Below, piece by piece: positions 1 through 7,094 of a stretch of 64,000 nucleotides of DNA. The position numbers and the translations under genes are program-made. This DNA comes from a bacterium (GTDB lineage: Bacteria > Bacteroidota > Bacteroidia > Chitinophagales > Saprospiraceae): the NCBI GenBank assembly GCA_024742755.1, contig JANSXW010000011.1, forward strand, positions 1 through 64,000, in the 5' to 3' direction. Below the pieces are notes generated by a model. That model saw only the letters and a program-made list of their open reading frames with translations, searched no databases and was not told the origin of the DNA. Position 1 is the stretch's first letter; every line of letters starts with the position of its first letter.

Positions 1-136
1 ATGAACCCCGCTGAAATGCGGGGCAGGCTCTGGCGTCATCTTTTTTAGCTTATTTGACCCGCCAAACGCGCTAAAAAAGATTTAGCCAGAACCACAATTC
101 CTTGATTTTCATGACGAACCCGCTCCAAACATAGTC
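1..136. mobile_element. MITE-like element, left-truncated by the window edge
   Basis: This is a second copy of the element at 57849-58054. It begins at the base equivalent to 57890 and ends with the terminal repeat GCTCCAAACATAGTC (122-136), followed by TAA. Compared with the full copy it lacks about 29 bp in the middle (after position 50) but is otherwise almost identical. It keeps the small CCCCGC/GCGGGG hairpin and the TCTGGC...GCCAGA long-stem arms. The left terminal repeat would lie before the window. No transposase is encoded. Its role as a non-autonomous transposable element is inference from structure and copy number. Confidence 0.7.
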
Positions 137-158
137 TAAAAGCCAGTAATTTAGATGT

Positions 159-193
159 CAGAGCCCCGGCAGCCATTTGGTGCCGGGGCTCTG
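159..193 (-). terminator. Hairpin downstream of the OsmC-like gene
   Basis: A perfect 13-bp GC-rich stem (159-171 with 181-193) closes a 9-nt loop. It starts 16 bases after the stop codon of the minus-strand gene. On the minus strand the following bases are only moderately T-rich, so this is a good hairpin but a less than perfect intrinsic terminator. Confidence 0.6.
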
Positions 194-209
194 TACTTTC
201 AGCAGGCTG

Positions 210-548
210 CTATTTTCGGAGCTGTGCAGCTATTTTGACAGGATCATGCAGCGTACGGTGAACCGGGCATTTCTTAGCAATTTCAAGCATCCGTGCCCTT
301 TGGTCTTCAGAGAGGGGGCCGTTGAGTTCAAGGGTAAGCTCAAAATGGTCGATCTTGCTGTCCGGCTGATCAGGTTGCAGGCAATCTTCGGCATGGTTCT
401 TACTGTGCTCGAGGTGGACAATTACTTCTTCCAGGGGCCATTTTTTTCGCTTGGCATACATGCGCAGCGTCATTGCCGTACAGGCACCCAAGCCTGCCGA
501 AAGAGAAACCCCTTCTGCATTTTTAAAAGTCAGTTTTTGCGGAGACAT
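210..548 (-). CDS. OsmC-family protein, apparent internal-deletion remnant of an alpha/beta-hydrolase-OsmC fusion
   Basis: The 112-residue product matches the C-terminal part of OsmC-family peroxiredoxin-like proteins from residue 16 on. It has the first family cysteine in GLGACTAMTLRMYA and the second in KKCPVHRTL. OsmC proteins are usually about 135-140 residues, so the N-terminal strands and the conserved arginine region are missing. The first 13 residues (MSPQKLTFKNAEG) instead resemble the very start of bifunctional alpha/beta hydrolase-OsmC proteins of about 400 residues. The simplest reading is an in-frame loss of roughly 280 residues joining the two ends at an LSA-like junction. The reading frame is intact and a hairpin follows the stop. 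Activity is doubtful. The family call is firm; the deletion is inference. Confidence 0.75.
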   Translation of the reverse strand: MSPQKLTFKNAEGVSLSAGLGACTAMTLRMYAKRKKWPLEEVIVHLEHSKNHAEDCLQPDQPDSKIDHFELTLELNGPLSEDQRARMLEIAKKCPVHRTLHDPVKIAAQLRK

Positions 549-742
549 CGTGAACTGTTTTTAAGGTCGTTGGTCAGTAAGTAGTCCGGGGACAGGGAAA
601 TTAGCGCATCCCTGCCTTCACCCAAACGGCGTGCGGCCAATCCGGTGCAGCCCGCTAAAGGTAAGGTGTTCTGCTTGCGGATAGTGTAGCCGGGGCGATG
701 TTTCAGATGAAAACCATTGTATCTGCCGGGGAATGTGTTATC

Positions 743-761
743 ATTTCGTTACAGACGAAAT
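743..761. promoter_or_regulatory. Inverted repeat upstream of the permease gene
   Basis: ATTTCGT (743-749) and ACGAAAT (755-761) form a perfect 7-bp inverted repeat with a 5-nt spacer, about 90 bases before the permease start. A near-consensus -7 box (TACCTTTA) follows at about 791-798. It could be an operator or an RNA hairpin. The rest of 549-851 shows no other gene or clear signal. Confidence 0.35.
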
Positions 762-851
762 ACAAGTAAGCCTGCTGACGCTAATATTGATACCTTTATC
801 TGTTTACAGCAACCGAACTATGATCATTGTTCAGCATCGAACGCAATAAAA

Positions 852-2144
852 ATGCACGCCTCTAACGGTCGGAAAATAGGATGGGTAAGTGCCGCGGCAA
901 TCGTCGTGGCCAATATGATCGGGACTGGGGTGTTCACCAGCCTTGGGCTGCAAATCGAAAAGATCGATAGTGTATGGTCGGTTCTTTTGCTATGGGTACT
1001 GGGGGGGCTGATCGCCCTGATGGGGGCTTTTAGTTATGCTGAATTAGGGACCCGGCTGCCTAAGTCGGGCGGGGAGTATAATTTCCTTTACCATATTTAC
1101 CACCCGTTTTTAGGCTATTTGGCCGGGTGGGTGTCGCTTACGGTAGGCTTTGCCGCTTCGGTAGCTCTGGCCGCTATGGCGATGGGGCAGTATGCCCAGG
1201 ATTTCCTGCCGGTCAACCCTAAATTCCTGGCGGTAGGCGTGATTGTGCTGATCTCCATGACGCACTCCTTCAGTATCCGGCAGAGCAGTAATTTTCAGAA
1301 TGGGGCCACGGCAGTGAAGCTGCTCCTGATGCTGGGTTTTATAGTGGCCTGCTTTGTATTGCCCGCGCCGGAAGGCACCGCCCTTTCCAAGGCTCCCTTT
1401 GAGCTGGAAATAGGTACCTCTGCCTTTATGGTCGGGCTGGTTTATGTGACCTATTCGTTCTCTGGCTGGAATGCAGCCGCTTATATCGTAGAAGAAATCC
1501 GGGCGCCTGCCGTCAATCTTCCCAAAGCGCTTATCCTCGGTACGCTGGTTGTGAGCCTGCTCTACGTGCTGTTGCAGGCCGGTTTCCTGTACCAGGCTTC
1601 CATTCAGCAACTCGATGGGCAGATCGAGGTTGGGAAAATCGTAGCGCACATCCTCTTTGGCTCCACAGGCGGACAATTGATATCCTTGTTCATATCCTTG
1701 TTTTTGATTTCGAGCATCAGTGCAAACATCTGGGTGGGCCCCAGAGTAGTGCGTGCTATGGCGGATGATTTTTCCATCTGGCGCTTTTTCGCAAAGGATA
1801 ATGCGAGTGGGGTGCCGGTCCGAGCGGTTTGGATGCAGGCCATCATCAGCCTGTTTATGGTATTGACGAGCCCCTTTGACCGGGTTTTCCTGTACAGTGG
1901 TTTTGTGCTGCAGCTATTTACGACGCTGGCTGTAGCCGGATTGCTATGGATGCGCTGGCGTGATGGAAAGGCGGGGTACAACAGCCCCGGCTATCCCTGG
2001 GTGCAAATCATCTTTTTGGCCATCAGCCTATGGATCATAGCGGTGCTGATTTATGACCAACCCGGGGAAAGCCTGATGGGCGCTGCCAACCTTTTGGTTG
2101 GGGCGGTCTCTTATTGGTGGAGCCGGCGCTACCGGGCCACCTGA
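852..2144 (+). CDS. APC-superfamily amino acid permease
   Basis: A 430-residue polytopic inner-membrane protein of the amino acid/polyamine/organocation family, expected to carry amino acids by proton or exchange coupling. The first membrane segment contains the family motif around VVANMIGTGVF, where helix 1 unwinds to bind substrate. It is followed by about 11 more hydrophobic segments and a short, basic C-terminus. The reading frame is open upstream to 717, but those 45 residues are polar and unlike the family, so the ATG at 852 right before the first helix is preferred. The gene stands alone on the plus strand and its end overlaps the convergent DUF6909 gene by 16 bases. The substrate cannot be told from sequence. 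Confidence 0.88.
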   Translation: MHASNGRKIGWVSAAAIVVANMIGTGVFTSLGLQIEKIDSVWSVLLLWVLGGLIALMGAFSYAELGTRLPKSGGEYNFLYHIYHPFLGYLAGWVSLTVGFAASVALAAMAMGQYAQDFLPVNPKFLAVGVIVLISMTHSFSIRQSSNFQNGATAVKLLLMLGFIVACFVLPAPEGTALSKAPFELEIGTSAFMVGLVYVTYSFSGWNAAAYIVEEIRAPAVNLPKALILGTLVVSLLYVLLQAGFLYQASIQQLDGQIEVGKIVAHILFGSTGGQLISLFISLFLISSISANIWVGPRVVRAMADDFSIWRFFAKDNASGVPVRAVWMQAIISLFMVLTSPFDRVFLYSGFVLQLFTTLAVAGLLWMRWRDGKAGYNSPGYPWVQIIFLAISLWIIAVLIYDQPGESLMGAANLLVGAVSYWWSRRYRAT

Positions 2145-3856
2145 TCTTTGTGCTCAGCGGTTACGGCTACCGGGCTCAGAATCCGGTTTAAGAATTGAAT
2201 GGTGATTAGATAGGTAGGTTTGACGCCATCCGCACCAAGGCTGCCCGAAGCCAGGGTTTGCCCGGAGATCAAAGGGTTGTCCGAAGCGTAGTAGGCATAC
2301 CGCAAAGAAACTTCCTCATTGATGCTTTTTCGGATTTTCGAGGCCGCCTGTATCGCTTTCTGGTAATGAGCGCCTTCCATTTCCAGCCCGGCAGCTTGCC
2401 AGGATGACTTTAGAAAGTACCGCAGGATGTCCCGGTTTTGGAGCGATGTGCCCATCACCGTGATCATCGGGCCGGAAAAGACGCGTAACCCTTTGCCCTG
2501 GAAGTCGTCCGGGCTTAGCTCGTTTTCAATAGGGTAGTTGTCAGCCGTCCCCTCAAAAACGTGGGCATCGGGGATCATAATGTCTCCCTTGCCACCTTCC
2601 AGAATGCCGGCCTTCCCCATAATGGCAATGGACTGTACATTGAGTGGGATATCCTCGCCATTTTCCTGCTCGAAGGGCTTCAGGAGCTCGTCCATGGTTT
2701 CATAGGCCTGCTCCCCAAACGCATAGTCCATCACCAGGATAACCGGCTGCTCGTTGGCGATGTGTGACTCGTCTTTTTTTAATTCAGCGGGCAGGCTGGA
2801 AAGGTTGAGCTGGGCCGTATCAATAATTTGTACGGATATGTTGGTGCCACTGGTATCATCAATCTGCACCATGCCATTGCGTGCGGCATATTTCTGTACG
2901 CGCTGGCGCATTTCTTCGTTGACTGGTTCGCTCAGCTCCCGGGCAAGGTCCTCAATCTCGTTTTTCGTGCGCAATGCCGCCTTGGCATAAAGGGTGTTCA
3001 TCACACTATGCAGGTTGGCGCTGATGATGTGTAGCGGGCGGTTGAGAAGGTTGCGCTCCAATAGGGCTGACTTGACGTTTCGGGCCCAAAGGTCTCCGTA
3101 GTAGTGGTGCCCGATCTTTTCGCGAAGGGCAGAGGAGAAGCTGATTTCCCGGTCGCCTTCCTCCATGGCTTCTTCAGTGGCGAGCTTACCCAGCCAGTAA
3201 GTGATGTGGAAGACGCTGTTGACATCAGAAGCTCTGGAAAACCGCTGGCAGGCATCCACCGTCTCCTCGTAGGTGCGGCCAAGCAGGGTGCTGAGGTAGG
3301 TGTAGGCAATTTCCTTATTGTACTCTTCCCCTTTTTCTTCCATAGCCACGATTTTCTCCAGCATCTCCCATTCGCGCCGTTTGCGCTGCTTATGGTCTTC
3401 GCTGTTGCGCCTGATTTTTTCAGCTTCAATATACATGAAGGTCAGATGCGTGAGGATATCATAGATATCGCTTCGCCCTCGGGTCATCTCGATGTACATC
3501 TGTGCTTCGTCAATCCGGTAGCTGTTGCGGCGGCGCTTGCTGGGGACAATGGGCTCGAAGTTGCTATCTTCAAACCCCTCCCGGGAAATGAGCTTGATGT
3601 ACCGGCATTCCTCAATGCCTCTGGGCAATCGTTGAAAGACATACAGCAGCCCGTCGAGTTCCACCCGCTCTGGGTCATTGATGGAGCCGTAAATTTCCGG
3701 GCGCAGCTGGGTAAGGGCTTCAATAATGGCTTCGCCGGAAACGCCCAGGGGTTTATAATTTCCCCGGATGAAGAGGTGGCGCATGGCAATGTAGAGCCGT
3801 TGGATAGCGGCCCGTGATTCCTGGGCTCTGGAACGCTGATTAGGTTTTAGTGGCAT
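2129..3856 (-). CDS. DUF6909-type protein with nucleosidase-like C-terminus
   Basis: A 575-residue cytoplasmic protein with no signal peptide or membrane segment. It resembles a conserved Bacteroidota family of unknown function (DUF6909). The N-terminal two thirds are helical and charged. The C-terminal third has a different texture, with a hydrophobic strand (ILVMDYAFG), a glycine-rich stretch (MGKAGILEGGKGDIMIP) and GLEMEGAHYQKAI. The latter recalls the MEG ribose-binding motif of purine nucleoside phosphorylases and AMP nucleosidases. This suggests, but does not prove, a nucleoside or nucleotide-binding role. The family label is from memory of similar proteins; the nucleosidase link is inference. 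The gene is transcribed alone. Confidence 0.7.
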   Translation of the reverse strand: MPLKPNQRSRAQESRAAIQRLYIAMRHLFIRGNYKPLGVSGEAIIEALTQLRPEIYGSINDPERVELDGLLYVFQRLPRGIEECRYIKLISREGFEDSNFEPIVPSKRRRNSYRIDEAQMYIEMTRGRSDIYDILTHLTFMYIEAEKIRRNSEDHKQRKRREWEMLEKIVAMEEKGEEYNKEIAYTYLSTLLGRTYEETVDACQRFSRASDVNSVFHITYWLGKLATEEAMEEGDREISFSSALREKIGHHYYGDLWARNVKSALLERNLLNRPLHIISANLHSVMNTLYAKAALRTKNEIEDLARELSEPVNEEMRQRVQKYAARNGMVQIDDTSGTNISVQIIDTAQLNLSSLPAELKKDESHIANEQPVILVMDYAFGEQAYETMDELLKPFEQENGEDIPLNVQSIAIMGKAGILEGGKGDIMIPDAHVFEGTADNYPIENELSPDDFQGKGLRVFSGPMITVMGTSLQNRDILRYFLKSSWQAAGLEMEGAHYQKAIQAASKIRKSINEEVSLRYAYYASDNPLISGQTLASGSLGADGVKPTYLITIQFLNRILSPVAVTAEHKDQVAR

Positions 3857-3911
3857 ATACGCTGTTTTGATGGAAAGAAACAGTATGAGTTTTTGATTGG
3901 TTCAGTGCCCG

Positions 3912-5306
3912 TTATTCTTTGATGAATTGCAGGCTTACCCTTCGGGCTGCTGTTTCGTTTCCGGGTTGGGGGGTGATGAGGTAAATACCGTAGTTGACCC
4001 GGCTTTTGCTTACACCCCAGGATAAGAGGTAGTTATAGGCTTGCTCTGTACGGTTTCTGGCAACTTCCAAACCTTCTGATCCTGTTGCAACCCCCTGTAA
4101 CAGCAGCAGTTGGCCGGGTTGCGCTATCAGTTGGCTGGCGATATCGCGCAGGTATTGCTGCTGAGTTGGGCTGAGTTGGGTAACGCCTTCAGAAAAGTAA
4201 AGGCTTTCGAGGTCATAAAGCTCAGGAGGGGAGAGCGCTGGGCATCCAAAATGGGCTCGGGTGCCTGCAATTTTGGGGCATTGGTCGTGCTCATCGGTAA
4301 TGCCATCGTGGTCAATATCTTCCGGTGGGCACCCTGCTCTGGAGGAGGGCCCGGGGCGTTCAGGGCACTTGTCTTCTTCGTCCGGCACCCCATCGGCATC
4401 CGTATCGGTATTCGGGCATCCGGCCTGCTGTGGCGGCCCGGGGCGGTAGGGGCACTGATCGATGAAATCCGGTACGCCATCTGTATCGCTATCAGGGCAC
4501 CCGTCGAGATAACCGGATTGATTGGGGCAGGCATCATCGGGGTCTGGTATGCCGTCCTTATCGGTGTCAGGGCATCCCTGAAATCTGGAACTTCCAAATT
4601 GGTCCGGGCAACGGTCTGTTTCGTCCGGTACGCCATCCCCGTCACTGTCCGTTTCGCCCCAGGTGTAGGTCAGGGATAAGGTCGTGGTTAAGTACCAATC
4701 GCTAAATTCCGGATTGGCAGCCTGGCTCACGCCATCCAGATAGTCTGAAAAGCTGGCGCGCAGGTTCGCTTCTGCGCCTATTTGCCAATGGTCATTTATG
4801 GCAAAAGTAAGCCCCAGGAACCCAGGGATAACCCACTGCGGGCTCCCTTTGTCAGCTCGGATGTCAGCCTCTGCACCGGGTGGTAGGTTGCCTTCGGGCC
4901 GGTTTTTCAGGAAATCCACTCTGGGCTCAAAAAAGGTTAGCCCCACGCCCAGCCCCAGGTAGGGAGACCATCTTGAAGTATGGTACTCATGCTGTAGGAA
5001 GTGCCATTCCAGTAAGGTGCTGCCTTCTGTAAAGAGGGTCCGGAATGCGATCCCTCTGTTACTCCTGTCATCGCCTACCAAGTCGCCTGAGAGGCCTTGC
5101 AGCCTGAGCGCGAAATGGGGTTGGAACTGGTAACGCAGCTGCCCGCCGGCAACCACCCCCATTTTGTCAAAGTCGCCAAACCTGGAGCCGGATAAATCTC
5201 CCTGAAGGACGGTCGTCCCTGTAATTCCTCCTATAGCCCAGCGTTGTTGCCCCAATGCGAGATGAGCCAGCAGGAGGAATGCTCCAAGAAAAAAAGGGTA
5301 CTTCAT
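3912..5306 (-). CDS. Outer-membrane OmpA-family protein with thrombospondin type 3 repeats
   Basis: A 464-residue exported protein. A signal peptide (MKYPFFLGAFLLLAHLALGQ) precedes a beta-barrel-like region (about 22-218). Five acidic thrombospondin type 3 calcium repeats follow (about 220-355; DSDGDGVPD, DTDKDGIPD, DSDTDGVPD, DTDADGVPD, DIDHDGITD). A C-terminal OmpA-like peptidoglycan-binding domain occupies about 360-464 and retains an ARNRTEQAYNYL helix. The frame extends to 5414, but those 36 residues carry no secretion signal, so the start is set at 5306. The likely role is to tether the outer membrane to the cell wall. A hairpin with a T-tract lies just upstream at 5378-5408. Confidence 0.88.
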   Translation of the reverse strand: MKYPFFLGAFLLLAHLALGQQRWAIGGITGTTVLQGDLSGSRFGDFDKMGVVAGGQLRYQFQPHFALRLQGLSGDLVGDDRSNRGIAFRTLFTEGSTLLEWHFLQHEYHTSRWSPYLGLGVGLTFFEPRVDFLKNRPEGNLPPGAEADIRADKGSPQWVIPGFLGLTFAINDHWQIGAEANLRASFSDYLDGVSQAANPEFSDWYLTTTLSLTYTWGETDSDGDGVPDETDRCPDQFGSSRFQGCPDTDKDGIPDPDDACPNQSGYLDGCPDSDTDGVPDFIDQCPYRPGPPQQAGCPNTDTDADGVPDEEDKCPERPGPSSRAGCPPEDIDHDGITDEHDQCPKIAGTRAHFGCPALSPPELYDLESLYFSEGVTQLSPTQQQYLRDIASQLIAQPGQLLLLQGVATGSEGLEVARNRTEQAYNYLLSWGVSKSRVNYGIYLITPQPGNETAARRVSLQFIKE

Positions 5307-5377
5307 GCTTAGTGGTAGTTTGGGTATTGGGACAGGAGGGAAGATAAGGGTATTATCAGTAAGGGTAAAGTCGGGGC

Positions 5378-5408
5378 AAAAAAAAAGCTGGCCCCAAGGG
5401 GGCCAGCT
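5378..5408 (-). terminator. Intrinsic terminator or leader attenuator before the OmpA/TSP3 gene
   Basis: A 10-bp perfect GC-rich stem (5386-5395 with 5399-5408) and a 3-nt loop are followed on the minus strand by nine T residues. It lies 72 bases upstream of the OmpA/TSP3 start, so it either ends read-through from the dockerin-like gene or attenuates the OmpA gene. Confidence 0.75.
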
Positions 5409-5520
5409 AATCAAATGTCTAAGTTTCCAGGTTTAAACAGTCTATTCTTAATTATTTTGGAACCGAAAAGGGTAAAAACAGTGGGGTAGGTTCCAAAAAA
5501 GGTATCAGATTTCCCAGAAA

Positions 5521-5550
5521 GTACTCTCCGGATTTTGCCGGAGAGTATTT
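5521..5550. other. Hairpin in the 5307-5697 intergenic region
   Basis: A perfect 9-bp stem (5523-5531 with 5538-5546) closes a 6-nt loop and is followed by ATTTT on the plus strand. It is the middle of three hairpins in this 391-base gap, which holds no convincing reading frame. Confidence 0.5.
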
Positions 5551-5593
5551 TAAACAAGAAGCGTGTAAAACTAAGTTAATTCGGATCCGACTC

Positions 5594-5620
5594 AAAAAAA
5601 GGAGCTGGCTTCCCAGCCCC
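5594..5620 (-). terminator. Intrinsic terminator of the dockerin-like gene
   Basis: A GC-rich stem (5601-5608 with 5613-5620, one A-C mismatch) and a 4-nt loop are followed by seven T residues on the minus strand, about 80 bases after the stop of the gene at 5698-6903. Confidence 0.75.
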
Positions 5621-5697
5621 CCTTATTATGAGAATCGGATAGTCTCTCAAAGCTCTCTTTTGTATATTTTCAGGTGCTCGTTTGCACCTTTAGTGTT

Positions 5698-6903
5698 TCA
5701 TCGTGTTGCCTGGACCTTCATTACCTGTACGCCCTTATCCGTTTTAACCTTCAGCAGGTAAAGCCCTGCGGGAAGTGCGTTGGCGTTAAGCTGCCCGTTG
5801 CGTGCATTGGGTGCACAGCTGCTGACGAGCCGCCCGGTTTGGTCAAATAGTTCCATTTGCTCGATCATTCCCGCCTGATCACTGCGAAGCTGTGCGTGCA
5901 GCACACCTGTATTAACCGGATTAGGGAAGACCATAACGGCATTCAGTGGAAGCAGTTGTTCGTCTGTGCTGACAGGCTTGCCGACCAGATTAAGGGTTAT
6001 ACCCTGACTGGAAACATATCCGGACCGCTTGAATCCACTATTGAGAATGACCGGGATGTCGATATTTACTGTTTGCAGGCCAAAGATTACCTCTTCCACC
6101 ACAATACTGAATTCAGCTATTGCTCCCGTTCCTACCACATAGTCACCAGGGCTACCCATGTAAAGCGCCACATCCGAGTAGCCCAGGTTTTCATGGTGAT
6201 AAATAAAGGCTTTTACGCCCTGCTCCGCTTCCATCAGCCACTCATTGCCATCTACATCGAAGTTGAGCTCTATAGCCGGATCACCACCGGGTGTTTCGGC
6301 TATCAGGGATAGACCATAATTGAGCTGAAAGCCCATGTAGCCAAGCTCTATGTCCTGAGTTTCCTGAGTGGCAAGATTGAAGGGTATGACAGCCAGTTCT
6401 CCGGGCGTGACATCAATAGATGCACTGTCACCGAGTACAAGTTGACTGCCAATACTGGATTCGCCAGTTTGGAACGGATCAGGTTGATAGGGACCATCAA
6501 CTGCACTGTAATAGTTGCTTTCAATAACCAGCAAGTCTGCATCGTCCACCTTCCCGTCGCCATTGCAATCCGCATAGGCAAAGCTGCGTTCTGTGCCGGG
6601 ATAAGTACCTGACCAGTCTGTTAAATCAATGTCCTGCCCCTCAAACGCTGTGGTCGCATTGGGGCGGGGGGCACCTTCTGAGCCACGGGCATAAGCCCAG
6701 AACAAAACATCCTGATGATCCACAAAACCATTACCAGAAACGTCTCCGGGGTACAGCTGCTGACCTTGGACTGGCAGGAATGCCAGGAGGGAGCAGACAA
6801 CGCCCAGGACTGTTTTGATATGTGCTTTTGGAAACTTCAAAGGATTCTGTTTTTTCTTTACAACTACAAATATAGAGTGGGGAAAACCGGTTGACAAGTA
6901 CAT
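5698..6903 (-). CDS. Secreted protein with dockerin-like EF-hands and a T9SS sorting domain
   Basis: An exported protein of up to 401 residues. After a signal peptide ending near PVQGQ come two calcium-loop repeats typical of type I dockerin (DVSGNGFVDHQDVLFWA and DCNGDGKVDDADLLVIE). A beta-rich middle (about 155-300) could be cohesin-like. The end is a type A T9SS C-terminal sorting domain (VFPNPVNTGVLHAQL, then LPAGLYLLKVKT), which marks it for export through the secretion system encoded at 14.4-22.9 kb. The ATG at 6903 gives an unusually long N-terminus. A TTG at 6840 gives a compact signal peptide (MKFPKAHIKTVLGVV) and lies just below a perfect -7 box, so it may be the true start. The binding partner is unknown. 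Confidence 0.85.
   Translation of the reverse strand: MYLSTGFPHSIFVVVKKKQNPLKFPKAHIKTVLGVVCSLLAFLPVQGQQLYPGDVSGNGFVDHQDVLFWAYARGSEGAPRPNATTAFEGQDIDLTDWSGTYPGTERSFAYADCNGDGKVDDADLLVIESNYYSAVDGPYQPDPFQTGESSIGSQLVLGDSASIDVTPGELAVIPFNLATQETQDIELGYMGFQLNYGLSLIAETPGGDPAIELNFDVDGNEWLMEAEQGVKAFIYHHENLGYSDVALYMGSPGDYVVGTGAIAEFSIVVEEVIFGLQTVNIDIPVILNSGFKRSGYVSSQGITLNLVGKPVSTDEQLLPLNAVMVFPNPVNTGVLHAQLRSDQAGMIEQMELFDQTGRLVSSCAPNARNGQLNANALPAGLYLLKVKTDKGVQVMKVQATR
6867..6874 (-). promoter_or_regulatory. TAnnTTTG -7 box inside the 5' end of the dockerin-like ORF
   Basis: TATATTTG reads on the minus strand 27 bases before the TTG codon at 6840 and downstream of the ATG at 6903. If it is used, translation cannot begin at 6903. 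Confidence 0.45.
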
Positions 6904-7094
6904 TTTTTGCTATTTTTCAGCTATATTCAAGCTGCAAATGATTAATTAGTTTTTGGGAAGATGTCTAAAGTGCTGTCAATGAGTTTTTTAAATCGTAAAT
7001 ATTATGATTTTTTGTTATCTAAAAGGGCGGGTTTTTTGGCTGTTTTGTTGAATAAGAAGGGTGTGTAAACAAAAATAAAAAAAAGATTGCTGTT

